NCBI GenBank assembly: GCA_008638375.1
Contig: CM018052.1
Location: 11,155,006-11,219,005, forward strand
DNA length: 64,000 nucleotides
DNA from: Nyssa sinensis
Lineage: Eukaryota > Streptophyta > Magnoliopsida > Cornales > Nyssaceae
Direction of reading: 5' to 3'
The notes beneath the pieces are model-generated. The model worked only from the letters and a program-made list of their open reading frames with translations, ran no database searches and was not told the origin of the DNA. Position numbers and translations under genes: made by a program. Shown here piece by piece: positions 1 through 12,450 of this stretch (the first letter of the stretch is position 1; each line of letters starts with the position of its first letter).

Positions 1-1725
1 GACATATATATATATAGTTGCGCATGGTGGATTACATATAGAGACATATGAATGTACAACAAGAAATCTGTTACTCTCAAGTAAAGAGAGATAATGTCTA
101 TGTAATCTTCATTGATATGATTCAAGACGTTCCTTGGCTAAGGGAAGGTAAGAATTAGAAATGGTGAGAATTAGAAAATTTGTTAGTTCTGGATTGTCGA
201 AGATAATAAATTTAAGCTTTTTCGGATCTTAATTAGCCTATCTATGGCTTATATAAAGTTTAGAGGCATTTTCATAATTTTTCACTTTCATGCGAGATCA
301 TGTTCGGGTACCCGAGTGCTCAGTTTGACCTCACTGTTAGGTTCAGAGCGTCCAAAAATGTTAAGTATGCCTTTTTCTATATTTTCTCGATCTATCTAGT
401 AGCCCATACAACACTAAGGGCAATTTGAAAATTTCACATTTTTAGATATCTATATTTTTGGTACATCGTTTGATGAAACGGACCCCACTATTAAGTCCGG
501 AATGTTGAAAAATGTCAAGGTATATATTTTCATAGTCATCGGGATTCAATTGGTAGCTTAGTTTCTACATTATGACACAATTGAAATTATTCCTGTTTGC
601 CCGTTCATATTTTTCGGGGTTTAATTTCCTAAACCAGACTTCTCCATTGACTCCAGAATGCCCAAAAATGTTGGGTTAGACTCTTCTTGCATTTTAATTG
701 GCTTTTGTTTGGCCTATTTTTTGCTTAAAGGCATTTTAATAATTTTTCTTAATTTAAAAAGGGTTTAAAATTAATTTTTAATTAGTTTTCTAGTCCATTC
801 CATAATTTCTGTAAAGTTTGGGGGTGAAAATCTAATTTCTAGAAAGTTATAAAAAAAATTGTATGGTTCGGTCCCCTCCCTAAGCGAACTGGTCCAACTA
901 ATGCGTGAACCAACCAGTTCGTTTGGTTCTCTACATCATCGTGACGTCACCTCTCACTTAATAAAATAACATCATTCAGTTTATAATTAAGATCCGTTTT
1001 AAGTGGGTCAACCAAGACCCGTTAACCGACCCAACTCGATCCGACACTATTTATCATCTTCCTCAACGTGATGCCACTATTCACCGTGAAACCCTAGAAT
1101 TTCAGTTCTTACTTTTCCCATTTTCAAAGCATTTTTTCACCTATTTTCAATCTTAATCAACCCATTATATCTTAACTTAGGTATCCCCGTTGGTTTGGAA
1201 GTTCGAAACCCACTATGAAGCTCAAATAGGAGCTAGATAATTTCTCTATAATATCAACAATTGAAGGTCAATTCTTAACAAATTGTAGTTTGGTTTGTTG
1301 CTATGTGACCCTCACCACAAGGGCTACAAATCCCCGTCCATGAAAGCAAGTTTAAAACTCAATCCATGTGGTTCAATTTCAAAATCGAAACCTACAACTT
1401 GCTCTAGGAAGCTCATCTTTGAGCTTTTTGATCGCGGGATGGGTGTTTTGGAACCCTTGTAAGAGCTAGTTCTAGTCCCAATCAACATAAATGAATTTGG
1501 TGAGCTTGAAATCAGACCCATCTTAAAGCTCTACGTAAATGGCGATCTCTAAGTTTTCTACTATTTTGGGTTCTATTAGATTTTGTTTTCAACTCTAGGA
1601 TATTGAATATTAATATAGAATCATATTTATGCACTCTAAACCGATCATATTGAAGCATAAGCATAGAAAGTCTTAGAGAGAGAAATACTTGGTTTTCTCT
1701 CCTTCTTCCTCGTCTCACAGCCGTA
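1..1725. other. Non-coding repeat-like flank, no gene seen
   Basis: No ORF here resembles a protein family. The sequence has the texture of a decayed LTR-type element. Short words recur in inverted orientation near 16.0-16.4 kb, for example a 16-base stretch around 485-500 that matches 16205-16222 with one difference, each followed by an AATTGTGTC-type word. A motif run at 1010-1045 (GGGTCAACC, GACCCGTTAACCGACCC) resembles the 15.4-15.5 kb segment. I infer a shared repeat family from reading by eye; no alignment was run. Confidence 0.4.
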
Positions 1726-1875
1726 GATTTTCCTTTCCCTCTTATGCTCTTGTATAACCCTTTTTTAGGGTTTCTAGCATGCATACATATATATATATAT
1801 GATTTTCCTTTCCCTCTCATGCTCTTATACAACCCTTCTTTAGGGTTTTTAGCGTGCGTACATATATGTGTGTGT
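1726..1875. repeat. 75-bp tandem duplication
   Basis: Two copies of about 75 bp start at 1726 and 1801. Both begin GATTTTCCTTTCCCTC, continue with ATGCTCTT.TA.AACCC and TTTAGGGTTT, and end in a variable ATAT tract. A protein-like reading frame here is only the translation of the duplication. Confidence 0.8.
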
Positions 1876-2150
1876 GTGTGTGTGTGGTGTAGTAGCATAT
1901 TGCACTGCCCTTCCTTTTCTCTCTCTATCCCTCTCTCTTTTCCTCTACCTCACTTCCATTCAATAGTATTCCCCTCCTTGGGTAATAGCTATAGTGCTAC
2001 AACTATCTTCTATAAGCTACAGTGGACAACCTTCACACCTCCCTTTCCACCACCCATGTGGCACACACATCACAAACTACAACACACACACTCTTGCACA
2101 CACATCCGCACACACTCATTGACACACATATATTCACTATTTGTGTGTAT

Positions 2151-2189
<39 letters not shown>

Positions 2190-2345
2190 CACACGTGTGT
2201 ATATATTCCTGTGTACTTATATATTTATGTGTATGTATTCATTAACCCATGTGTGTGCATCCTATCCCTCACTCATTATAATTTTCCTTAATTATTCCGT
2301 AATTATTTTCACACACTTACACATTTTAGTGTGTGTATTCAAGAT
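1868..2345. repeat. Microsatellite-rich tract (TG, CA, TA runs)
   Basis: It contains a (TG)n run at about 1868-1886, CT-rich sequence at 1915-1960, CA-rich sequence at 2060-2165, a (TA)n run at about 2165-2190 and further TG/CA words. The long open frames across it encode only His/Thr/Tyr/Ile repeats and are not genes. Confidence 0.85.
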
Positions 2346-2399
2346 CCCAATGTCATATATAGGCCATGATAATTTGTTGGGTACCTAATATATTTTTCT

Positions 2400-2720
2400 T
2401 GTATTTTTAACTATTTATTTCTTATTTTTCTTAATTTTTTTTAATTATTAAATAATTAAATTATTTAATAATTTATAGTACTTGGTGTATTATTTTTTCA
2501 TCTTAAGTTAGTGATATATTGATCACATCACCCACTAGTTTTGCTAACCTAGGTTAGGTCAAGTTGACTTTAGGTTAGATTTGGTTTTTAACCCTACATA
2601 AATTGTGGTCCAGTTAGGGTCAGTGTTGACTTGACTCTACTTTGGGTAATGGCCTAACAAAGGTTATGAACCACTGTTGAGTTGGGTTAGTTCGTAACCC
2701 TAGTTTAGGTCATATTGCTA
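2400..2720. repeat. AT-rich block followed by TTAGG-rich repeat, inverted copy near 50.1-50.36 kb
   Basis: A palindromic AAT/ATT block (2435-2475) is followed by sequence rich in AACCTAGGTTAGG words. It shares the 15-mer TAACCTAGGTTAGGT and the 13-mer GGGTAATGGCCTA with the complement of 50150-50250. There the same order is kept, including the neighbouring TAAATAATTATT block. I interpret both as parts of one dispersed repeat family. Confidence 0.6.
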
Positions 2721-3858
2721 TTTTGTTTTCAAGAATTCGAAAATATTCTTTTATGACTGTTGTTCTCAACACATTATCCTTAATTACCTATTTTTCTGGA
2801 GGCATGTGTTACGAAATCCAAATTATCTCCATAAGTAGATTGTCTTTGGGGACGTCATTTTAGGATGAATCTGTTGACAGGCTGACCCTTGGGTAAATTC
2901 TCCGACGCGATTTCTATTGATTGGTAAGTCTTTGTTGGCTTTGAGAATGAATTCGAGAACCATATGATGAATTTCACTTTATCAACCATTTGGATAAATT
3001 GTTATCCTCACTCACTATCATTGTTGCCAACATAGCCTTCATCCTACTACTAACGTTGATGGAATTTTTAATACCGTCTCCACAAATTGTCATCTAGTAA
3101 GGCAAAATTTCATTCTGATACCATCTAACGCCGAACGAAAATGATAAAAGGAATTAAGTTAAATTAAAAAAAGAGATTACTCACCCAAATAAGAAAATAA
3201 ATTTTAAAATCCAAAATTCAAAATTTTTATATTTTTTATACTAATCCTAATAAAATTAAAAAATTAAAAATAAATCAAAGTTTGTAAGCTAAACACATCT
3301 CTGTCCTACGTCATTATGCCGAAGATGAGGGCTGAGGATGCGTTCAAGTGAGAACCACATCATCAACGGGCTTTCGACAAGATCAAGGAGCACATAATAA
3401 AGTCTCTGTTCTAATGCGGCCTAGAATGAAGAGACCTTTAAGGTTGTGTATCTCGGCCACCAATGAGTCAATCGGACTTTTGTTAGTTCTGAACAATGAG
3501 TGGAACAAATCTTTAACATATTGACCTAAGTTTATGTTGAATATTGAGTAAAAAATTCAGACTCTATTGATCAAAAAATGAAAGTGGTAGCTTTACGATA
3601 CTATTTACCCGTGGAAATAGATGTTACTGGCGAAGCATAAAGGGTAGAAATTTTGAAAAGTTTTAGACTCAAGGGGTCGGAGAAGTGCACAAAAAAGAAA
3701 GTTAATAGCTTTTCATTGTGAGAAGTCGAACTGAAAAAAACAAAAGAACTAATGAAAATTGATTGAAGAAACCTCCCTCTTTACATGTTAGCTCTGTTAT
3801 TTTTTGGAGAAATAAAATAAGAAAAACAGATTTACATCAAGTAGGATTGCAATATGAT
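2721..3858. other. Intergenic, 3' flank of the WAK-like gene
   Basis: I see no recognisable gene. The part next to 3858 is the 3' untranslated and downstream region of the minus-strand kinase gene. No clear polyadenylation site was fixed. Confidence 0.5.
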
Positions 3859-6800
3859 TTATGGAAATATGATATGATCTTTAGTACCTTCTGTAACTGC
3901 ATCAATTGTGTAAGAGTATGACGTTTCACTCACTGAGCGGTAATGGTCCAGGTAATTTTGTTGAAATAATGGTTGTTCTTGACTATCTTCTGTAATTGCA
4001 TCAGTGTCAGAGTAGGACCTTTCGCTTACAGAGCAATAGTTGCCTTGGCAATTCTGTACAAGCAAGGGCTGCTCTTGTATTCCTCTCAGTCGCTCTAGAT
4101 ATACTGCTGCTTCTTTCATGCTTGGTCTTTTCTTCGCATTCAATTTGAGGCACCTCTTAGCAAGCATAGCAACAGCTAGAACTTCCTCTTTCTTACCTTC
4201 ATTCACAACTAGAGTGTCCAGAAATTCAGATAAATTGTTCTGTTTCACTGATGATCGAAAATAAGACACCAAACCTTCATTAGATTCCCCAGAAGAGAAA
4301 GCTTTTTGTCCTGTCAGGAGTTCCACAAGAACTACGCCGAAGGCATAGACATCACTCTTGTCAGTGAGTCGGCCTGATTGAAAGTATTCAGGGTCCATGT
4401 AACCAAATGTGCCCCTAACTAATGTTGTTAAGTGAGTCTTGTTGTGGGGTACTGTCTTTGAAAGTCCGAAATCAGACACTACAGCCCTGTAATTTTCATC
4501 CAACAATATGTTGCTAGACTTGATGTCTCTGTGAAAGATAGCTGTAGAAGCATATGAGTGCAAATAGGCAAGTGCTCCAGCAACTTCCCCAGCAATTCGC
4601 AATCGGTTATTCCAAGATATTGTTGACTCCTGATTTCTATTACGAAGATGGTGGGTGAGGGTTCCGTTAGAGACATATTCATATACTAGCAATGGAACTT
4701 CAGTCTCTAGACAACAGCCCAACAATTTCACAATATTCCTGTGATTTATCTGTGAAAGAATAATGACTTCATTAATGAACTGACCAACCTGACTTTCATC
4801 AACCATATTGGACTTCTTGACAGCTACTATGCATCCATCTGATAACATCCCTTTATAAACAGTACCAAGACCCCCCTTGCCCAGTACTCGGCTTGCATTG
4901 AAATTGTCTGTAGCCTTCTCCAATTCTTCTTTGCTATAGAGTTTGGTTTTCTCTACATTTCCTTCGCTTGAAGATATCTGTTGTTGCAATAGCAAACCAC
5001 CATTCCTCTTAAAGAACTTGTGTTTGATTTTGTTCCTCTTTCTTTTCTGAAGCATGCGGTACAGCCAAAAGCCGACGGCAACCAAAATTAGAATACCCGC
5101 AGCGAGTCCAAGACCTGCATGAAACAAAAGTAACTTAAGGGCAATTCAAGGGAGGAAAGTGGATGGGTCAGGCATGGGATATATAGGGTAGTGTATACCT
5201 AAAGAAAGAATTTGTGGCAATAGATCTTGGTCAGGTATGCATGAAATTTCATGTGGACTAGTGTCGTTGGTGCGGTAACCAGATGGGCAACTGCAATAGT
5301 AGCTGCCTGCCATATTTCTGCAACTAGCCTTACCTCGGCAAGCATTGTTCTCTCGGACATCACACTCGTTGATATCTGTTGAGACCAAAAAAAAATGTAA
5401 ACAACATAAAGATTTCCGAGAAAGGAGTTTTATTTATTGAAAATTTTGCAAAAGTTAAAACAATTTGTGAAAAAGAGTAGAACCATATCGGATAATGACT
5501 TTTAAAAACACATAATTTCTCTAAACCCAACAACAACGGCCAACATTTAAATCTACTGCTAATTTTATCAAACTATTATTTCTACAACCAACATTGAAAA
5601 TTCATCAAGCAATTATATAATTATTATTTGTGCATCTCATATAAAAATAAGTGTCCCAAAATTTATAGATAAATGAGTGTTCCCATTTGTGAATTAGAAA
5701 GATGCATGGGGAGGAAGCTTGATTGCTAATGGCGCAACAAAGAAAACTGTGGAAACAGGGGGGGAAATGATGATAAATATTTAGAGCAACAATGTAACAG
5801 CCAATGATATATAGCATTTGATTTGTTAAAGAAATGAATGAAAGAAAGTTGCCATAGATTTAAGTTTAACTTCTTCCTTGAGACTTGAACTAAAGCTCTA
5901 ACTCGTGTATTAATAACATGAATATTTTCTATGGCAATGCATTTGACTTAACAGTCCGCTTAGAATATCAACGAGTTAAAAGGAGAGCTAATTCTATGAT
6001 TGGTTCCAAAGTAAGAAAGAAAAAGAAAGGAATGTAAGGAAGGGAAAATTCCTTAGTTTGTTGTTTGGATGTATATATTTTAAAATCGATTAGGATATAT
6101 GGCTAAAGTGATTATTGAGTATTTGGTAAAAAAATTTAGAATTGATTTTTTTTATTAGAAATGCCCTATAAATCCTTTTTTTTCTCGATAGGACAATTTT
6201 CAATATATTTGGTCACATGTTATATAAAAAATCTAATACATATATATATATAAACCAAAAAAATAATTATATGATTACAAATACTTGATATAAATATTAG
6301 AAATATAAATAAGTAATAATATAAAATAATTAATTAATATTTTTATTATGTTTTATATATGATATAATTAAGGGTAAATTATACTGACCTTCGCTAAAGT
6401 CACACTGACTTTTCTTAAAATTTTTAAAATTATATTGACCTCTCTTGTTTTATCTGACAAATTACAAAAGAACCCTCTCCAATCAATTTTTTTCAAAATG
6501 AAAAAATTGTCCCTTTCATATATATTTTTTTTTACATTTTTTTAATTTTAACCAAATTTTTTATTTTATTTTCATATTCAAATAAAAATATTGATTAAAA
6601 CCTTAAATTTAACTTTATATAAAATAAAACTAAGTTATTTACTTTAAATATATTTTTATATAAAATTAAAAAATTGGTCAAAATAAAAAAAAAATGCAAA
6701 TAAAAAAAACATGAAATGGGCTATAATTAAATGTATAAGATTTTTCATATTAGAAGAAAAAAAAAATAGGTAAATAAAAAGAAAGAAGGAAAACCCTTAT

Positions 6801-8271
6801 TTTTTTCTTATTTTGGGGTTATTTTGAAAACGCTTTTTTTTTTTGGTTTTACAACATTTTTCTTTCAAAATTCGACCATGATCAGCGAAACACCAATGGT
6901 ATAATTGGAGAAGGCAAAGGACCACAAAGGAAAATCACACTTGCCGTAATTATTTGGAAGTCCAGGGACAATAAACTAAAACCAGCTTGCGGCCCACAAA
7001 CAAATGCCACTGGAACTTTTTTAATCAGTAGTTCTGGATTTTAAAAACAAGCGATGTTTTCATTTTATTCATAAACCGATTGTAGCCGGGAATGCAAAAA
7101 AGCCCGCAGGCTGGGCTGGGTTGAGAAGCAGGCTCGGTGAGAATAAAATGCTAGTCCCTAATTCCTAATGCAGATTTCCTGGGCTTGTGGGTCTAAATAA
7201 TTTTTTTTTATTGTAAATTTGTAAGTCATTAAAAATTCATATATTCTAAAATATTTTGAAAAAAAAAATTAAAACTGGAAAATTATTTATATATCATTAC
7301 ATCAATAAATAATTAACAAATAAAATATTAATGTACAATAAATAAAAAATTATAAAAAGTCAAAATTAATGAATGATTTTTATTTTTGTGCAATTGACAA
7401 TTGATATAATAATTTGAATAGAAAATATAGAGAGAAGTATTTGATATATATATATATATATATATATATAAGAGGAGCTAATATTCTTTAATATTTACAT
7501 GTATTACTAGTAATATTGTGAAATATGAACTGAAAGATAAATAATGAAAATATAATGTAAAAGGTAAAGAAATTAAATAGATATTAATTTATGGAAGTTG
7601 AAAATTAATCAAGTAATAATAAATAATAAGAATTCCTTAAATTGACAATTAAACAAATAATTACTTAATATTTTAAGTATTTGGGTTTGTGCAAGTTTAA
7701 CTTGGGCCAGGTCTTAACCCAAAAATCAATAAAAAAATAAAAAATAGACTTCAATTTTAGTGGCTAAGAGATTGAAGAACAACTCTAGTTATAACGAGTA
7801 GAAACGAATGCTATTCAATTTTAATTATATTTATATAAATCTGAAAAAATCAACTTTTCCACAATATATTACCATAATTTACCTTTCTTATAATGTAAAA
7901 AAAATCAATAAAAAAATTAAATACTGCGTCGATAAAAAAAACATAGATACATTTCTAATATAAATATCTTGTAACTTGTCCTTCACTGTCTGGTATCTTT
8001 CCATTTTAAAATGAAAATAAAAAAAATTAATTTATCTCATAACCTGGAATTCACTACATGTAAGGCTCTCGCTGTGATAGGTTCCACACAGAAAGGCAAA
8101 TAGATTTCTATATTTCATTTTAAAACGGAGAGAAACCAAATTGACTTGGATCCTACTTTTCCTTCTTTGAAAAGATAAAATAATGACCACTTCAACAATT
8201 TTAGTATAATTTTTACAAAAATTATTTCTGATATAAATACACAATTATTGGGTCCTTTAAATTTAAATGGT

Positions 8272-8344
<73 letters not shown>

Positions 8345-10243
8345 GGGGTGGGAGGAGGTGAGATATTAAATATAGAGTAAATTACAACCTTTCTTGATAT
8401 TTATGACAATTATACTGATCTTTTTTGAAATTTTTGAAATTACACTGACCTTCCATACTTTACAAAATAATATACAGATACCTCTTACTAGTCTATTTTT
8501 TTTTAAATCAAAATGACAAAACTACCCCTTTCATTTTTTTTTCAATTTTTAAATCTTGACCAATTTTTTTTCATTTTTCAAATAAATATTAATAAAAACT
8601 TTAAAATTTTTTATATAAAATAAAAATAAGTTATTTACCTTAAATTTGTTTTTAAATAAAAAGAATTTAAAAAAAACTTTAAAAAAAGTTAGAATAAAGG
8701 TCAAAATTGAAAAAAATGAAAAATAAATAAATAAAAATGACAGTTTTGTCATTTAAAAAAATGACAAGAAGAAAGTATCTGTATATTATGTTATAAAGTA
8801 TATGAAGTCAGTATAATTTTAGAAATATCACAGGATGTCAATATAATTATCATAAATTTTAAGTGAAATCAGTCTAATTTATACTAAATAATACAAAGAA
8901 TCAATCAGAAAGAAAATAGGTGAGATGTAACATGTAAGCATTGAAATTATTGTCATCTTAATTATAAGTTTTCCAACAACTTTTTGGTATTTAAAATTGA
9001 CGGAAACCTCCACATTATTCAAAGATTTCACAGCCTTTAATTTTATAAAAGGTAGGAACTATAATAAATATAATGAATAGACCCCTAAGTTTGTCTGCAA
9101 CTAAAAGGGAGTCCTGAATAAATACAAGGAAAAGTCTCATTTGGAGTTCCTCCTCCAAGGAAGCCTCTATAAGAACTCTCAAATTCTTAATAGCAATCCT
9201 AATTAATTTTGTAACTCATATACCCTAATAAAAACATATGATAAAAAGTTATCAGAATACCCTCTCTGCTAGTTCCAAATAATTTACACACAAAAGAATA
9301 GAAAAGAGAAGAAAAATAGAAAGTTACCTTGGCATCCATGGGGAAGGTATGGGTTTCCTGTGTAACCTCCGGAGCAGTTGCACTTGTATCCCAAACCATT
9401 AGATGAGTCGACGCAATAACTGTTGTGCCCACATGCATAGTCGCTTCTTTGGCGAGCTTGATGGCAAGAGATGTTCCCAATTGCCCAGTCATACACCACA
9501 GGGACATCATAACTATTCCCCTCAGTAATGTTGAGTGATTCAGAGAAGTCCCTGTCTGCAACGAAGGATATGGTACATGGGTTGGAGGTCCATGCCTGCA
9601 TTAGTGTATTTACACTATGGATATACAGTGTAAATGATGTTAGATTTTCGAGGATAGAAGACTGGCAGCAACCAATGCCAGAGCAAGACGAGGAAGCATT
9701 TGGACCAACAATGTTGCTTATGTTGTAGCAGAGAGACGCACATCCACTCATGTTACGCTGATCTGTGATATAAGCAAAGATGTCGCATCCGATGGCTACA
9801 AACTTATTTTCACTGTATGAGTATCTCAACTGTGGGCCGGATTCATATTCTATTCCAGGGAAAGAAATTGCCCCTGACTCAGACTGGTTATTGTAACATC
9901 TAACCTCAGCCCTTTGGTTGACGCGGGCATACTCTGACGAGATCTCCACAACGCTCCCTTTTAGCTGTGGCAGAAACGCAGAATTCAGTGACTGATTGCA
10001 TGTGACTTCAAATGGTTTGTCCAGATAACAACCCTCCCCTATTCCAAAAGGATAAGGAATGGTTATGTGGCCGCACATTTCTTGGCAACCAGGCTTGGCC
10101 ATAGAATTGGAGCCTGCAGCTACGGCTGGTTCCACTAGTTGAAATAGGAGGAAGGAGCTTGCTAATATTACATGAACCAGTACAACTTGGAGTGACATGC
10201 TGCCCTTGTCCCTATTACATATAGGATGATATCTTCTCTGCAT
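3859..10243 (-). CDS. Wall-associated receptor-like kinase (WAK/WAKL), three exons
   Basis: Exons read 10243-9328, 5375-5199 and 5114-3859, all phase 1 with GT-AG borders, giving about 782 residues. Exon 1 has a hydrophobic signal peptide (it fits best if translation starts at the second Met, 10198), a cysteine-rich galacturonan-binding WAK domain beginning [16 protein letters not shown], and an EGF-like segment. Exon 2 is a calcium-binding EGF module starting DINECD. Exon 3 has a transmembrane helix (residues about 365-386), then a kinase with the glycine loop [16 protein letters not shown] lysine (~464), HRDIKSSN loop (~560), DFG (~580) and MDPEY. WAKs sit in the plasma membrane, bind pectin and signal cell-wall state or damage to the cytoplasm. 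All catalytic residues are present, so it looks functional. The first intron (about 3.95 kb) contains MITEs. Whether it is WAK or WAK-like cannot be settled here. Confidence 0.95.
6371..6720. repeat. Partial fold-back MITE in the WAK-like intron
   Basis: It begins AGGGTAAATTATACTGACC next to a TA. Its arm and interior follow the 8375-8884 element closely: TTTTTAAAATTATATTGACC, the block around TATATAAAATAAAACTAAGTTATTTAC, and the sequence leading to GGTCAAAATAAA. The matching right arm is missing or eroded, so this copy is truncated. Confidence 0.65.
7446..7470. repeat. (AT)n microsatellite
   Basis: A pure TA dinucleotide run inside the kinase intron. Confidence 0.9.
8277..8345. repeat. Compound (AT)n(AG)n microsatellite
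   Basis: About 30 bp of AT repeats run directly into about 35 bp of AG repeats and then G-rich purine sequence, within the kinase intron and just before a MITE. Confidence 0.95.
8375..8884. mobile_element. 510-bp fold-back MITE in the WAK-like intron
   Basis: The left arm (8375 to about 8570) and the right arm (about 8695 to 8884) are inverted copies over roughly 190 bp. Both read inwards through a TAAATTA terminus, ACAATTATACTGA or TAATTATATTGACA, AATATACAGATAC, ATGACAAAACT and CTTGACC or TTTTGACC. The short AT-rich core has no coding capacity. TA dinucleotides flank both ends, which may be the target duplication. The superfamily is unresolved: the terminus does not match Stowaway. Confidence 0.8.
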
Positions 10244-10607
10244 TGCAAATGAATTTTTGCAGAAAGGCTTGCTCTCAAGCCCTTTAACATTTGCCTATCC
10301 TTTGAAAGTTGAATTGGTCCAATATGTGGAAATGAATTTTCTTCCTTTAAATTCAGACAAAAACGGTGGGGACATTACTTTGAAAATTCGCTCTATTCAT
10401 TTTCAGCATTCAGAAAAACTGGTCTTGCTATAAAACCCACATACGAAGTCATCCTTCCTCATTTAAAATAATGTGGTTTAGTCCATTGCGCGACTTATTT
10501 TTCTGTTGCTTAATCCTGGTGCGCATGGGAAGGTAAGTATGATTTGTTTAATCATAACTCTGCAGCCACGGGGAACATCTGGAAGCAATTGAAGTCGTTA
10601 TATAGAG

Positions 10608-10650
<43 letters not shown>

Positions 10651-11290
10651 AGCAAATCAGGCTTTGCTTTCTAAGAATTCTAAAGGGGAGGGAAAAAATA
10701 AATAAATAAATTAAAATGCCGTAGAAGACCTGCCTCTATGGTTGAAGTTAGTTTCTGTATTGCTCCGCTCACCAGCAGGGGTTGTGTAGCATATTTGACT
10801 GCACGTACGATCAGGCTTTTGAATAACAACATACAAATGATTTGATCTTTGATATGGTCAACAATATACAAAGCCCCGCATCGCGAGGGTTTCAAAATCT
10901 AGCGTCACACTTGGACCTACTTGCAGGTTGACATTTTGAAATTATAATCCAGCAAATTGACGTCTTGGATTACAATACTCGCAGTTCCAGACCATCGGCT
11001 CCTGCTTCGGGGTTACTATTCATAGATGGAAAAAATTCCAGTGGTAAGTGTAGGAAAAATATTGTAAGAGACTCTGCAAAGACAATATATACAAAAGAAG
11101 GAACGTATAATTTAGCTGAGGCGTGTGAAAGACATTGTCCTTAAAAGAGTAGTTTTTGTCCTTCTAAGATTGTATCTCAGTGCAGAAGGTCTGAGTGATG
11201 TCTCAGCGATCTACCCTCCTACCCTCTATGATTCAACAGCTTCGTCCCCACTTGTGTGCACTCGTACAACGAAAGTTTCAAGAACAGTCT
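10244..11290. other. Upstream region of the WAK-like gene
   Basis: This is 5' flank of the minus-strand kinase. No convincing TATA box was fixed. It includes an (AT)n(GT)n microsatellite at about 10608-10650. One 71-codon minus-strand frame at 10680-10895 matches nothing I know. Confidence 0.5.
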
Positions 11291-11299
11291 AATGTAACA

Positions 11300-11485
11300 G
11301 TGGTCTTTAAAAAACTATTGGAATGAACTGGTGAACAATTGAGACCATTGGAATGAACCGAAGAACAATTGGGACAATTGAAATAAACGATTGGAATGAA
11401 CCGAACAACAATCAGAACCAAACTAGAGAACAATTGGGACAATTGAAATGAACTGAAGAACAATTCGAACCAATACACAATCAAT
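11300..11485. repeat. Degenerate tandem minisatellite
   Basis: Imperfect repeats are built from ATTGGAATGAAC and GAACAATTGGGACAATTGAAAT words, spaced about 30-50 bp. The open frame on the minus strand with recurring Ser/His/Asn is only the repeat in translation. Confidence 0.7.
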
Positions 11486-11979
11486 TGTAGAAGCTGTTTT
11501 GAATGTAACAAAAACTATGAACTTCATTTAGAAGTCGTATATTTGTAGAGGTAGAAACAAAATCGAATCCCTTGGTTCGCATGATTGCATCCCACTAATA
11601 TCATGGTTACCAGTGGGATAGGTGAACTCACTCAGAACTTTGACGCAAGAAAATTCTAACCAATTGGTTGACTCACTCAACCAAGCACGCATTAATCACT
11701 AACAGAATTGCCCAATTCTAGACTCAAATAAAGAAAAGAGAAAAAAAACGATGAGCTTTGTCTTTGAAATACCCACAACCAAAGCTACAAATTCAATAAT
11801 CCACTACATATTTCAAAGGCACATTTAGAATGAGTAAAAAATGAATATGAAAGATTAAGAAAGACCACTTTAGTATAATGCCTCAGCGTTAGTGTCTTTT
11901 AGACTATGAACCAACACGTAGGGTAAATAAGACAGGACTCACAGAAATTTGGTGAAATTTTAAATTTTTATAAACCTTC

Positions 11980-12450
11980 GTTCTTTGTGTGAATCATCAT
12001 ACTCATCACCCACATCACACTTAGCTAGTATGGCTGTTCAATGTGGTTTAACACATTTTGGTTATGTGCCATACCTAGATTTTCATGAGTGCTTTAGAAA
12101 ACTTGCCTAAGTTTTCATAGGAAACAGCCCCACCTCCACACCCACATAGGTGAATCCATCAAGTGTGTACTGCAATTAAACACACACCCCATATATGGAC
12201 TATGGTATTCATTAAGAGCTATTGCTCAACCTCACACATTGTAGTCTCTTACACTATCTACACCATAGGGATGGACAATGAAATAAGTGCTAGTGTCTCA
12301 TCAAGTTAACTAGTGGCTTGTTATTACCCATAGGAACCTACTTCGTAGGATCTCCACTCATTTAGGTTGGGTGCCCATCACTGTTAACCTCTGTAATAGT
12401 CATTAGTCCTACCCCCTTTGATGTACTAATAGTCATAAGAGATTTCATAC
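11980..12450 (-). repeat. Copia-related non-coding fragment
   Basis: Read on the minus strand, it follows the same order of words as 39220-38820, the sequence just downstream of a copia RNase H. Both have ...CACCCAACCTA... or CAACCCAAACTA, then TCACCTATGTG, then GCACTCATGAAA, then TTCACACAAA or TTTACACAAA. I infer a 3' non-coding piece of a related copia element. No pol sequence is attached here. Confidence 0.5.

Noticed and set aside
1744..2388. Long open frames of 214 and 89 codons on the plus strand
   Set aside because: They encode only His/Thr/Tyr/Ile runs from CA, TG and TA microsatellites and a 75-bp duplication. No domain is present.
10680..10895. 71-codon frame upstream of the WAK-like gene
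   Set aside because: No recognisable family, no splice or promoter support, and it lies in the kinase 5' flank.
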